64,000 bases of DNA from Neltuma alba. Taxonomy: Eukaryota > Streptophyta > Magnoliopsida > Fabales > Fabaceae. How positions within the stretch are numbered: position 1 is the first letter of the stretch; every line of letters starts with the position of its first letter. Made by a program: the position numbers and the translations under genes. Location of the stretch: the NCBI RefSeq assembly GCF_004799145.2, contig NW_021637175.1, forward strand, positions 62,001 to 126,000. Reading direction: 5' to 3'. Shown here one piece after another: positions 46,857 to 59,548 of the stretch. The notes beneath the pieces are model-generated. The model ran no database searches and was not told the origin of the DNA. It saw only the letters and a list, made by a program, of their open reading frames with translations.

Positions 46857-47919
46857 AAATGAATGAGTAGCTTAAAACTTACAACACAAAAATAATGGAG
46901 AAAGATGATCAAAGAAGGTAATGATAGAAAACAAAAGGTGAGCCATAAACCTTCTCTAGAAAAAAAGACACGAAACTCCATCGTTAAAACCACCTCATTG
47001 ACGGTTCGGATAATTCACTCAATGGCAAACGAAGGTTTGTTTGGCCGGAATGGTGGGGTTACTTCTGGTTCACTTAAGTGCGCGAGAGAGATCTTTTTTT
47101 AGTACAAGAAAATTGATACTAAGTTTGAAGATGTAGTGCTTGGAGGGGACAAAAAATGTTTTAAAATGACAACACATGATGGTCTTTCTTAAACCCAGCG
47201 ACGTGTATTTCCGTTTAAACTTTACGGAAAGGTTTACTTTAAACAACGGATACATATTATGACTATCCTTTTAAATGAAGTGCAACAAATTTAGTGATGA
47301 TAATCCTTAGATGACCGACAAGTATTTCTGTTTCGACACTCATATAAAATGCAATAACTTTACATGATGGTCGTTACTAACAAATCGACACATTCTTCTG
47401 TTTATTTGTATAAAATGCGATAACCTTAAGTGACAATTTTATACTATAGAACTGCCATGTATTTTCTTTTATATATATATATAAATGTATAAGGGGCACT
47501 AGCCCCTTTTACAAAATATATTTCTTAAAAACTTTGAAAAAACCTAAAATCACAAAATATATAAAATAAAATTAAAAAAACCCCAAAAAAGTTTTTTTTT
47601 TTTTAAAAAAAACTCCCAGTGGTCTGATATTCAACATTCGCGCCACTTTGATAGTCTAAGAGGGAAGTAAAAAGTTCAGAAGTGCTTTACGTGACCGTTG
47701 TATTTTAAAACCATCACATTTTGTTTCATAAAAATTTAAATTAATTTCTTCACAACAAAAAGGTGATCATGGTGTTGAAAAGAAACAGTCACATATTTTT
47801 AGATAATGCATGAGTTTCAATTATGACCGTCCTGATTTGTTAGCATGATCTCTGCCTCGCGATAGGTGACTGTCTTTGTATTTAACTGTTACGCATTGAG
47901 CAATATATATTTGAAAATC
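46857..47919. other. Intergenic, no gene seen
   Basis: AT-rich; contains an (AT)n run near 47472 and homopolymer A/T runs near 47570-47620. No credible ORF. Confidence 0.5.
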
Positions 47920-48062
47920 TATAGTAATGATTTACGTGATTTTTATCCTCTTCATGCAAAGTCTAATGTCTCTAAATCTTTTCTGTTATTTCAAAAGCAT
48001 GTTGAAAATTTGTTTAATACCAAGATGAAATTTATACAATAAGATAATGAAGGTGAACACCA
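47920..48062 (+). pseudogene. Copia integrase fragment
   Basis: The plus-strand frame from about 47938 reads DFYPLHAKSNVSKSFLLF, then QKHVENLFNTKMKFIQ, a stop, and DNEGEH. This is the copia integrase block that in copia-2 reads FPLRLKSNVTKIF...QKQVENLFQTKIKFLQTDGGGEF. Only about 40 residues remain, with no LTRs nearby: a small, old relic of another copia family. Confidence 0.8.
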
Positions 48063-49073
48063 AGTATAACATCTTCATTTTTAATCAAGGATTTAGAGTT
48101 TAGGTTTAAATTAATCAAGATCCTGAGGTGTTTAAATGGATGTTTGAAGTGTGGGAATTGATCTAAAGTTAGATTAAGGTTGGTGAATTTTTTATTTGTA
48201 ATTAATATGTAGAAAATTTGTGGCACTTTTTTTAAAAAATACCATTATCATTTAATGATCGAAGTCCCATGCGCATAGATAAAGATAACCCAATAAATAG
48301 AAGTATTATTCGAAACAAAAATTTATCATTGAAGACAGCAGGGAATGAGTCCTCATAGTTAGAACCAAATCAAAATCATCAAGTAGACTTTATACTTAAC
48401 ACTAAAATTTTCTCAAAAAATAGATAGATATGAATAAGTACTACTTTTCTTGTAAATTCTAACCCGCTCAATTAAAATAAAATTAAAAGGTAAAACATCC
48501 AAAATAAAATTTATAAAAATAAGAGTGTATTTCTTTGCTCACACACAGTTAATATTCCATTTGATAATTTGGTCTATATTCCTCGACAACAGGCAAAGAC
48601 AATAACTGGAGAGAGAAAGGCAAAACAAAGTTGGAAATAATGTAACTGAACAGCATTGTCAATCATCATTGAGATGAATTGTGAGCAAGCGGTATTATAA
48701 AAAGAAGTCTGATATTTAATAAGAAGGGAGAAAGAGGTATATAGGAAGAAATTGTATTACTCGCAACCTAGCTTTTAAGGAAAAGAGAAAAAAGACTAAA
48801 AAATATCTGTGATATTTTACACTCTCTCAAATAAAAAAATAAGAAAAGCATGGGCCGATCGGGTCTGTACAAAGATTGCCTGGCAGCCAACATAAGGACT
48901 ATATGCTAGAGAAACAATCTTTCTTATAACATTGTGCTTAAATATAAGAAATAAAGTACCTTTATCTAAAATTTTAAACTTATCATTTCACTTTTATTTG
49001 TATTAAACACATGCCACTATTATCTCTCTATAATCAATTTTCATTTATTATCTCTCATATACTCTCTTTATGT
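48063..49073. other. Intergenic, no gene seen
   Basis: AT-rich; no ORF, RNA gene or element end identified. Confidence 0.5.
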
Positions 49074-52000
49074 AACATCCTACTCTATATACCTTTACGA
49101 AAGCAGATTTAAAAACTATGGTTGAGAGTTTACACTAAAAAGGTGGTATTTTTAAAATTTTTTATCTACTTTGACTCAAAACTTATAATTTTAAACTTTG
49201 AAAGTTTTATACGATATAATAAGCCTTGAAATCGTACTACCATGATCTAATAGCAACAGCAATTTATTAGAGCTGTACAGATGTTTCTACAAAAAAACTC
49301 TACTTTCCTATTTCAGCTCTAATAAATCATACTTGGTAAATCCTAAACCAGTCATACTACAGATAGGTCATTAATATATGCATATATGTATGCTAAATAC
49401 CCAGTTATGCTAAGTTACCCCCAAAACACTACTCCTTATGGAGGTACATACATTCCATAAGTGGAAATTACATAACCTCACAAAATGAAATATAAACATC
49501 ACAAAAGGAAGGGGAAAACAAACACAAAAACATTCCAGATTAATTAACTAACTAAACAATAAGCTTTTCTTTCCTTCCACCTTAGCTAAACTTCCACTAG
49601 CTTCTCTTTTCTTTTGGATGACCTAGGCCCTATGGTTAAATAGAAAGGAGGGGTGAGATTCAAAGAATCCCAGTAGCAGTAATCATATTTCATATATTAT
49701 GCATGGTATAAAACTGAGCATGCAAAATAAGCCATGGAGAACAACACCTTACAAAATAACTAAACTAAGTAACTAACTGAGGCATATTCGCTGTTATTTA
49801 CCTAAATCTCATATAACTGTTGCGCATAACTGAGTAACTGAATAACTGAGAGGCCGCTAACTGATTAACTGAGATTAACTGAGCATATACATACTGATTA
49901 ACTGAACAGCTGCTAACTAATAACTGAATAACTGTGCAGCTGCTATTTGATTAACTGCATAACTGTGCAGCTGCTATCTGATTAACTGAATAGCTATGTA
50001 GCTGTTATCTGATTAACTAAATAACTGTGCAGCTGCTATCTGCTTAACTGAATAACTGTGTAGCTGTTATCTGATTAACTGAATAACTGTGCAGCTGCTA
50101 TTTGATTAACTGAATAACTGTGCAGCTGTTAACTGATTAACTATTAAATGAGCATATACTGGATAGCGATATGCATGCACATGGCCATGGCAATAACTGG
50201 TAAGGCAATTTGCATGTTCTCATGCTTAACTATATAGCATTATGGTACAAACAGACATGCAACCAAAGCAAAACATATAAAATGATGATTAAAGCTACCT
50301 TCTGCCTGCTCTCCTGTGTGGGTACCTTGCTCTTGGTTTCTGCTTGGTAAGCTAGGACGCCAATTAAATCCTAACATTACAAGTACCTATATAGGATGAG
50401 TTAAAATTGGGATTCTGGTTAACCCATAACTAGCTAAATCTTTTTATAACTCCTGCTCAGGTATACTCTCTTCTCTTAAGGTAGCTGGTCATCTTGGCCC
50501 AAAATTTACACTTCATCTACGTATTTCCAAAAGTTTCTAACTCTTCCCCTTTCTTATGGTTCTCTTAACTTCCTATTCTATTATGATTTAGCTAAGACAA
50601 TACGATATAAATTAGTTATTAACTCTTCATGCTTCTTAAATAATTGCTTAGCATACAGGAACACAAAACAACAAACTTAAATCATCATTCAAATACTCTT
50701 CGATCATAAATAGCTATATACAACATTAACTTGACATTTAGAGGTATTTAAAAGGAAATTCAAATTAGTTCCTCAAGTCTAATTCACTCTTATACATTTC
50801 ACAAACATGGATGGTTTCATCAATCATTTCGGTTTCCTTTAGTATCTGTTTTGAACATTTAATCTCACTCACATAGCTAAGAATAACAGTTTAACATCTA
50901 AACATATAATTCAGCGACTATACTTGAGCATTTGTTTAACACTATATATCAGCAACTTTATCTTTGTAAATACCAAACAGCAACTTCTCTTGGATCTTTA
51001 GCTCTAAGCCTTTTATTCTCTTCATTATATTAAGCCTTTAATAATTCACACATTGTCATTCTTAATAAAACAATGATTGTTTTATGTCCTTAATCTGTAA
51101 ATTACAAAATATGAGATTGTAGTAGTAACATAATCAATTCTCACCTAGTAATCATGACTACTCTCAATAGAATTGAGATTTCCTTACTTTCAGTTATCAC
51201 ATATCACTCTAACCATTATAAATAGTGGGTAGCATTTATCATTGGTAATAGCTACAACAAGTTTATATCAATTTCCAACATTCAAATTCAATAAGCAAGT
51301 ATCGGCACATCCATTATGTCACATTCATACAACTTTATAATCATCTCATTCAAGTACATTGCGCATTTCTCATTCATGAAGTATTTTCCAAATTATTCAG
51401 CAAACTTTTCCAAATTTAATATCATTCTTCGAATTGCCAATTAGTCATATGTTTTAGTTTTCTAAATGTTAGTTCTTTCATGAACAGCACCCATTTTAAT
51501 ATCTTCAAACACACAAAGCTGTTATTATCATCTACCAGCAGCATATTTAACAATCTGAATACTCATCTAATATTTCAGGTATTATATAGAAATTTATTAC
51601 CACTTTTCTTGCTTCAATTACAAACTCAAAACATTAAAATAGTTCAAATGTCCACAGATATAATAATCCAATTTGAAACACGAATCAGCAAAATCCACAT
51701 CAATAGCATTCTCAACATATTTCAGCTTCCAAAACAGCAATTAACAAGTTCAAATCAATTTTCAGCATCCATCTCATCCAGCAACAATAATATAACACGC
51801 ACATATATATATATATATATAGCTTAGTTATTCAAGCTTCAATAATTCAGTTTGGCCTCATGACAGCATCCTTCTTAAATCTGAATTATCATCCTCATTT
51901 ACTAGCTATCATCATTTTCACTTAGCTTCATTATCATCCAACAGTCTCACAGGTTCCCTTAAGAAATCTAGTAGCATTTTAATAGTTTAAACCACTGTTA

Positions 52001-53450
52001 TAATATCAATAATAGCAGCATTTTGAAAGTTATATAAAAATACTCCAGCTTCACGTATCCAGATCACACAACCATACACATATATAGTTCTTATTCCTAC
52101 GCTTCCTTGAATTGAAGGTGATGGCGCGCGTGCACAGACAGCGACAAAGACAGTACATTCTGCTATATTTTCAACTTTCAAAATACTTACATATATAATA
52201 TATATATATACATGTACACACCAGTTTGGAAAGTGGCAAGTTGCAACACAGACATGTATATCAGTTTAAATTCACGTGCAATCTGAGAACATAGATGAGC
52301 CCAGATTTCAATCAACAATCATTCAAAGTATTCAAGAATGCAATTTCAGTTTCAGCAACTTGGACACCGCAGAAGATCAAACAGGGGCGTCCTTTCTACG
52401 ACTAAATACCAAAACAGATTTAAAAACACAAAGCTTCAATCTCGGCAGTATGACCCAGAATTTGAATGACATCTACCATCAGTGTTCAAATCTTTTCTTA
52501 AGTTTACTCGGTAAATTATTTTCCTTTAGTTTTAATCACCTCTAATCCCCCCAAAACATCACCTAGAATCCCATGGCCCTCTCCTAACTCAGACCACTCT
52601 AGTCGAAGAAATCAAGGACGGGAAGAGGCTGAACGGCTTACCTTGATTAGACTCTAGTGTTGCATGTGGAATTAGGCCACTCTTCTCTCCTCCGCTGCAC
52701 ACTTTGATCTCTCTCTCTCTCTCTCAATCTCTCAATCGGCCTCCCACTGTCTCTCAGACTCTCACTCTAATATACACCATCAAGCTTATTGGATACGATT
52801 CTTGTCTAACAAAAAGAAGGGACGCGTGTTGAAGGAAATCTGATGCAAGGAAACAGGTGGCTGAAGGTAGTGAAAAGGAGGCAGAGAATGTGACACGGAG
52901 GTAAAAATTTGGTAATGACCATCGAGGGAAAGACACGTACAACTGGGGTAAAAGGCAAAAAGTTATTTTTCCCCTCACAAGATAACTCTTATCTCAATTC
53001 TCCCCTTTTCTAAATTTTTACTTTAATCTTAAATAGTTTTTAAAATTTATATTCAGCATTTTGTAGGAGTTTTCTTTCTTTTTAGCTTCTTTGGCTCACT
53101 AAATAACTTTCCTGAATTTTGGAGGCTGAAAATTAACCTATAATTATTTTTTTTAATTTCTCAAGAAAATAAGCCTTTTATTTAGGAAAATAGATTTTAA
53201 ATTATCTCTACCCTTTTATTTATCCATAAACACATTTATCTTCCAAAATAATCACCTATAATTTTTCCTTAGTTATTTTAGGTCACTATATATTTTTAAT
53301 AATTATTCCTTCTTTATTTTCCTATATTTCTTACTCAATCCTAGACTTTTATAGAATAATTATTTTCCTGAGGTCTTAACTAAATATTTATGTCTCTCAA
53401 ACATCTTATAAATTTGTAGCTACAAAATTTGGCTATACTTTACAAATAAT
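49074..53450 (-). repeat. Long LTR-like block with minisatellite
   Basis: The plus strand starts TGTAACATCC (minus end GGATGTTACA), a usual LTR terminus. The layout parallels 9491-16449 without copia-1. A GGGGTGAGATTCAAAGAATC string near 49650 resembles plant gypsy LTR sequence. The right boundary is unclear (no matching terminus seen). No protein-coding region is supported; the ORF at 51480-51827 is low-complexity. A CT repeat lies near 52712 and an (AT)n near 51802. Confidence 0.45.
49840..50152. repeat. 31-bp minisatellite
   Basis: About eight degenerate units of AATAACTGTGCAGCTGCTAT followed by CTGATTAACTG (31 bp), each carrying a CAGCTG or TAGCTG core. Units degrade towards both ends. 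Confidence 0.85.
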
Positions 53451-54824
53451 GGTATAATTGAAAAACTATGTATGTAATTTACGTATTTGTTGCTTTTAAC
53501 TAAATTTAATTAACATTTTTGAATTGCATGATTTTGGTAGTTGTTTCTTATAATAAGAAACAGAAGGAATAAGTCGAGGGGACGAAATAAATGTGCACTT
53601 GGGAGTCTGCTAATCAATCCATTAATGATTGATTGATTAATAATCATAAAAATCTTTGTGGATTTTCCCCTAATTTCCCCTAGTTATTAGAACTTCACTA
53701 ACAGAATGCTCATTGTTAATTAAATTTTCTTCTTTTCGTTCCCTCCTTCCTTACGATAATTTTGTCCATTTATTAGCTATATGCTATTTAAGGATGGAAG
53801 CAAGCTACGCCCCTATCAAGAGCCTACAGCCTACGTTACTTAAACCCTAGCCTATTTAGTAAATAGGTCTAGCTTAGAAACAAGCATATTTTGAGGATTA
53901 TTTATTTTCACAAGGCCTAGCCTATAAGTTTATTGGCCTGCCTATTTAGTTTTTTCCCCCAAATTTGCTATATTATATATAATATAATCCATATCAATTT
54001 TACTGAAGAAAAAAAAGTTTCACATAACAACATCCATACATAAGATCAACACTTTCATTCATCAATCGTTCACCTCCACCTCTTTTCTTTTTCATTGCTC
54101 AAAGTGACCGACAACAATAACTCACTGCCTCTCCCCTAATTTTTGTTGATCACTAAAATATAACAATTGTTGTGAATTTATTTTAGTGACACCTCAATAA
54201 AATATTATAATCTCAATAAGAAGTTGCCACAATTTTTGCAAGTAAACCAAAAGATGTAAAATCTAGTTTTATATGCGACTTGTTATGCTTGGTTGATTTA
54301 GAAAACATATCTCTCTAGTCGACAAATGATTGGTTTTTCTTATTCTTACTTGTTAGGACAACTGTTGTCACTGTGCACTATTTTCATTTGCTCGCTAAAC
54401 TCTTATATTGCATGCAAGTGTGAATGGATTTAGGTTTTAATGATACAACATTGGCAAATAGGTTTGAAGAGTTATATATAAATTTGAAGGCACAGGCTTT
54501 TTAAGTAGCATTTGAAAAAGCTTCACACCTTGATGAGCTTTTCGAAGGCTCAGACTTGGGCCTAGAAAAATCTATATACAAGCTCAAGTCCAAATTCAAG
54601 CTTTAAATATCTGTTGCAAGCCCAAACCTACTTAGTTAAAGCCTAGCATACACAACCTAGCTTATTTTCATCAGTATTGCTATTTTGCCAAAAGTCTAAA
54701 TTGTGTTGATTAATTCCACTTAATGTAACCTTGCTATTATTAATACTAATTAAATACTTTTTCCTTGCACGGCATGCACGCAGAAGTTTCTTGAACGGAG
54801 AGAAAAATCATAGCAAAATAAAAT
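53451..54824. other. Intergenic with a probable degraded DNA-transposon relic
   Basis: 53785-54680 has an end-symmetric build: CCTAGCCTATTTAG- and AGCCTAGC-type words at the left, and AAGCCCAAACC/AAAGCCTAGC words at the right around an AT-rich centre, as in degraded hAT-type elements. No duplication could be fixed. No gene seen. Confidence 0.3.
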
Positions 54825-55625
54825 TGAAAATTTTGCTCGATTAAAAAATATTGCAGAAAGACCAGGAGAAACCCTATTGCTACTTGGTACGACTTCTTAT
54901 ACATCTTATAATTTATTATTGATATTAATGGTTGATAATTATTTTACTAGCAAAAAAAACTCCTTTGTTTCATTTTTATTAATCTCTTCTTTTTACCAAG
55001 AAAACTTTGAGGACCATTTAAATTCTGGTTTTCAGATTGAACAGAAATAAAGAAGAACGGAGGACTATTCAATAACATTTATATGTAAATTAGAACATTG
55101 GTCCTTTATTATACATTTAATTTCTCGGGCTCAGCTGGTTAATTTAATTATCATTTAAAAAGCAGCTTCTTTGGTGTAATCATTAATATCTTTAATAATT
55201 AAAAATAGTAAAATAAATACTCCTCCGGTCCTTAATATAGGACCCAATTATTGAGTTGGTTTTGATTCTAAATATAAGACCCATTTCTTATATTTATCAA
55301 TTTTCTCTAAATTACCCTTATAGATACTCCCCCAACCATAATCAAATAGAAGAGGAAGAAGGGGTATTAAGAAAGATGATTATGGTGTTTTAGAAAAAAT
55401 GTGTCACATTTCTTATAATTAACTAACTTCTTTAATCTAATCAAATTAGTTAAATGGGTCTTACATTAAGGATATGAGGAGTAGTTATTCATAGAGAGGG
55501 GAATCATAGATCCCTATAAACTTTTTATTGATATAATATTATTGTCATAAGAACCGTAGAACTTGTTGATGATAGCGTACTAGTGGATATAGTGACGACC
55601 CACACACACACACACACATATTGAA
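54825..55625. repeat. Duplicate of HyPRP 3' flank
   Basis: It aligns with 33585-34044 in the same orientation, interrupted by a MITE (55220-55481) and some other sequence near 54960-55070. It ends at a (CA)n tract (55600-55618) next to a HyPRP C-terminus, the same order as at 34044. Confidence 0.75.
55220..55481. mobile_element. Stowaway-like MITE (262 bp)
   Basis: Ends CTCCTCCGGTCCTTAATATA and TACATTAAGGATATGAGGAG; TA on both sides (55218-55219, 55482-55483). The paralogous sequence near 33885-33900 lacks it. Sister of 57162-57431. Confidence 0.85.
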
Positions 55626-55706
55626 TTAAGCGCACTCAAAGCCATTGGGGACGCCTTTGCCACAGAAGTTGAGAATCCAGCTCAAGCTAACAGGAATGTT
55701 AACGCC
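55626..55706 (-). pseudogene. HyPRP C-terminal remnant (26 codons)
   Basis: The minus strand from 55706 reads GVNIPVSLSWILNFCGKGVP then NGFECA and stop 55626-55628. It lines up with the intact protein's C-terminus (GINLNVPLSLGLILNNCGRN then VPSGFQCP), keeping both last cysteines at the same 9-residue spacing. Everything upstream is missing; sequence beyond 55706 is large-repeat copy D. A third HyPRP locus, deleted. Confidence 0.88.
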
Positions 55707-56223
55707 TTTGCCATTGGATGAAATTTGAAATCGTCATGACAAGCTGGCACCGCAATACGTACCAAATTGTGTCCTTTTTTGACCTATTATGTGTTATTTC
55801 AACCTTAAAACTAATTTTAAAAAAATGAGAAAATGAGAAAAAACATCTTAAATTTCAAAATAATAGTATGGGTGATGCTGACTATTCTACTAAAGATTTT
55901 GATCATTTTTATAAGGATTTTGATATGTAATGATTAACTATATATTTATCATTTCGAAATTCAACAAATATTTTTTTATCATTTTTTCTTTAAAAAATAT
56001 TACCTTCAGTCCTATATAAAATCTCATTTGTAATATAAATTACACGGCAAACTAAATTTTATAATTAACACTAAAAGTAAGAGAAAGGATTGTATTAGAT
56101 CAGGAACCTTAAAGATCTAGCATATGAAGATCATCAATTTTAATTCAAAGTATCTATCATACGTGAACCTTATGTTATACTTTAGCTTCTAAAGCTATTC
56201 ATGAGATGGGATGGAACAAGAGT

Positions 56224-57020
56224 AGGCCTGTCCCGATGAACAGGGCCAGAACAAGATAGGATGAGACGAGACAAGACGTCGTGTTTGATTTTTTTTTTTT
56301 GGCAAACCAATGTAATTCTGGCCTAGATTTTTTTTTATGTTGTAATATTTGTTTTTTATTGGGCTTTTGAAGATTAAAAACACTAAAAAAAAATACTCTC
56401 TCTGATCCTATTTATAAGCTTCAAATTTGAAAAAATGTGTGGTCTATTTTATGAGCTTCAATTTTGGTTTGTGTTAATATTTAATACATTTTTTCCAATG
56501 TTGCTCTTAATCATTCTTCTCTTATTGCATATTTTCACACAGTCTCTTTCATCCTTTTTTCTCATTTATTATAAGCGCATATTTAAAAACAAAAGTCTAT
56601 TTCTAACCTATTTATTATTTTTAACTAATTTTGACTAATTATTTGTTATTGGTGAAGTTTATAATAAAAACCGATAGGAACATCATGCAAACAGCCTAAT
56701 TATTTAATGTAACAAAGTTGTAAAAACAATATTATAAAAAAACCAACCATAAAAGAAATACTGTATAATAGTTTTATGAATTATTTTATCGAGGAAAGAC
56801 ATTTTGTTGAGATAATGTTACAACTTAAAAGCTAAAAATCAGTATAAAAATAATTATTTTTTAAAAATTGAATAACCTAATGATAATTATTAACAAGTAA
56901 TTTAAAAAAAAACAGGGACGGGATGGGACAACCCCATTTTGAGTCCCGTCTCATCCCCAAAATTTTTTTGTCATGTTGGGAAATGAACAGGATCGGGACG
57001 GGACAAGTCAGACACTCCTA
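56224..57020. mobile_element. Probable hAT-type non-autonomous element
   Basis: GC-rich ends with TAGGCCTGTCCCGATGAACA at the left and, reversed, a right end containing TTGTCCCGTCCCGATCCTG, around an AT-rich centre. Target duplication not resolved. A possible nested MITE lies at about 56397-56680 (ends CTCTCTGATCCTATTTATA and ACCGATAGG). Confidence 0.4.
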
Positions 57021-57161
57021 CTAACTTCCATGCTAAATATAAATCATTATTATTATTTTGCCAACCATAATTGCCTACTTCATATATGCTAAAATAATTA
57101 GTTAAAATTAATTTCGTTACTCCAAATTAATTTTTTCCAAATTTTTCCTTGATAATTAGTA

Positions 57162-57431
57162 CTTCTTCGGTCTTTAATATAGGACCCAATTGTTGAGTTG
57201 ATTTTTGTTCTAAATATAAGAACCATTTCTTATATTTATTAATTTTTCTAAATTACCCCTATGGATATTCCCTCAACCATAATTAAGTAGAAGAGAAAGA
57301 GAGGGTATTAAGAAAGATGATTATGATATTTTTGGAAAAACATGTCATATTTTTTATGATTAACTAGCTTACCTAATTTTTTTAATCGAATCAAATTAGT
57401 TAAATAGGTCTTATATTAAGAATTGGAGGAG
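57162..57431. mobile_element. Stowaway-like MITE (270 bp)
   Basis: Ends CTTCTTCGGTCTTTAATATA and TATTAAGAATTGGAGGAG, TA on both sides. Most of its length matches 55220-55481. Confidence 0.85.
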
Positions 57432-57926
57432 TATTTATCTATATTTATTTGTTATTAATATTCAAAATATGCATTTAGTGATAAGTAGGGGAGCATTTAA
57501 TAATATAGAAAGAACATATACTGTGAACTTTCGGTCTTTCTAAACTATGTTTATTTTATGTTGAAATTCACAACTTCAAAGAAATTGTAGACACTAAAAC
57601 ATGAATTGATCTGCTTCTTCATTGGAATCCCCTCTATATTAAAAGCCGTTTAATTTAACTTGTTTTAAATTATTTACGTTCTAAATAAATATGTGAGAAG
57701 AATTTTGTTTTATAGCGCAAAAGTTATATTTTTTTAGGGTCTTACCCACATTCTCTTAAAAAAAACACTTTTGTGCTTTGCCGCATGAAACTTCGTTCAC
57801 ATGTTTAATTATTCTGTTTAGTATAAAATTATTTAAAATAAGCTAACCTATTAGTATTGTAGTGAAACCGCAGGATGCCAAATTAATATTGAAACCGAAT
57901 TTCCTATTTCTATTTCTGTCAACATT

Positions 57927-58347
57927 GTGTCCCTAAAAAACTGACTTTAGTAGTGACAAAAGTTACTATCATAGCAACTGTCGCTGATACTTATCGATAG
58001 TGATAAAATATATCACTGCAAAAAATCTTTAAAAAAAAGTCACCATCAAAAGTATACTTTTAGGCCAGATACTGTTGTGGAATCTTACTTTTAGAGGTGA
58101 CAGTTGTCACCATTAAAAGTGGCATAAAATTAATGTCATGTCACTGCCACCTACCACGTCACTCACCACGTCACCACCGCCACCCTATCACGTCACCACT
58201 GCCAACCACCTTAAAAGGTACTATTGATAGCTGCCTTTTAAGACTTTCTTTCAGCAATGATTTTGAAAGTCGCTGATGAAATTCTGATTGACTTTCAGTG
58301 ATGATTTTTTTTTACAATTGCTAAAAATGCTTTTTTTTTTGGGTAGT
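57927..58347. mobile_element. Small CACTA-like element in copy D
   Basis: Absent from copy C at the equivalent of about 39610. The right end reversed reads CACTACCCAAAAAAAAAAGC, a CACTA-type start; the left end TCCCTAAAAAACTGAC is a weak match. Internal repeated words such as GTCACCAT, CACGTCACCAC and GATAGC. No ORF. Confidence 0.45.
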
Positions 58348-58639
58348 GTATTGTATCGGACACAAAGGTCATGTGTTATTTTTTTTTTATATATGCTGGA
58401 CAGCTTCAACGTGTGTGTACTTAAATTGTCCATTCCAAAATTGGTTGATCAATAATGGGGCTTATATTAGTGCATAAACAATGGTTTAATCAAAGACTGT
58501 TACTTACATGTTGCCAGTGAACTGTGAGAATTTAAGTTGCAAAGACTATAATTTTTAATATTCTAAGGTTTCGCATCAAGATGTGGTGTTCAACTTATTT
58601 CTATATATCTCGATGAGCAAACTCATTCTATCATATTTT

Positions 58640-58870
58640 TTTAGTAACGAAAATTAGTGATAGGGATTCCATCTCTAAAAATTTTGTGACAAAAGTTAAT
58701 GATGGAAATAATTCGTCATCAAAAATTTAGTAATGGAATTACCTACGAATTAGTAATGAAATTTAGTGATGGAATAATTTTATTACTAATCCGTGGATAA
58801 ATTTAGCGATGAAATTTTTGTTAATAATCTATTAAAAATTAGTAAGGAATTTTTTATTACTAATTCCGTA
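58640..58870. repeat. Subterminal-type repeats (TTAGTGATGGAA words)
   Basis: At least five degenerate copies of TTAGTGATGGAAT or its variants in both orientations, like the subterminal repeats of CACTA elements. No terminus found. Confidence 0.4.
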
Positions 58871-58940
58871 GCATCTAGGGAGCAAACTCGCTCTATCAAA
58901 ACCATTAATTATACACACACACACACATTTGGAGAAATAT

Positions 58941-59493
58941 TGATGGAGTTGGGTGCTTGATATAAGGAATGGATACGGATCGGCTAGAAACAAGTTAGGA
59001 AACTAGACAAACGATCGAAGGTAGGACCTTAAGAGAACCTGTCTCTTACAACCCTAGCCATGGAGACACCACAAGGATGATCAAGAGAATACGAGGCGGC
59101 AAGCAAAGCTCACTCAAGAGAAATAAAATTCTCTAAACTTTATTCATTCAAATCTGATCCCCAATTACAAAAAACGTAGCCTTATATAAGCAGCAAAAGA
59201 ACAATCTAGAATCAAAAAACCCTAGGTCATAAATGTCATAAATGTGCCTTAATGATGATTGACTATGTTGGTTGGCACCAATTAAGGCTAAAGGAAATAG
59301 GAAATTACCTTTTCTTGAAGAAAAAGCCTGCTACCTAAAAATAGGAAACTAACCTAAAATATTCTTATGCAATCTTTGACCAAAAGGCCTTATTTAATGC
59401 AAATAAAAATGGAAACTTAAAAAAAACGAAATTAAACCATAACTAATACATAAAGACGCCTTTTTGATGCTTCTTGAATATTCTTGGATGTCA
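58941..59493 (-). repeat. Ty3/gypsy 3' LTR
   Basis: The minus strand starts TGACATCCAAGAATATTC at 59493 and ends CAACTCCATCA at 58941 (553 bp). TATATAAG at about 59182-59190 and a GAATAAA signal at about 59139-59145 fit the U3-R-U5 order. A purine-rich GGAGGAGGAGCATAAG directly precedes it. The 5' LTR is not in the window, so ends cannot be confirmed by comparison. Confidence 0.65.
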
Positions 59494-59511
59494 CTTATGC
59501 TCCTCCTCCAA
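59494..59511 (-). promoter_or_regulatory. Gypsy polypurine tract
   Basis: The minus strand reads GGAGGAGGAGCATAAG next to the LTR start. Confidence 0.55.
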
Positions 59512-59548
59512 GGCACATGCTTGTCACATGGTATTTTGAGTGAATTCT

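Larger units (their letters stand above)
55707..58660. repeat. Large dispersed repeat, copy D (diverged, partial)
   Basis: It starts at the equivalent of about 39063 in copy C (TTGGATGAAATTTGAAAT against TTGGATGACAATTGAAAT). Matching blocks are 55715-55820, about 56126-56165, 57835-57930 and 58348-58640, separated by insertions. It contains the empty TAAAACTAA target (55806-55814) of the Mutator MITE. Confidence 0.7.

Noticed and set aside
51480..51827. 115-codon ORF in the second LTR-like block
   Set aside because: Asn/Ser/Ile-rich low-complexity translation with an (AT)n tail; no domain.
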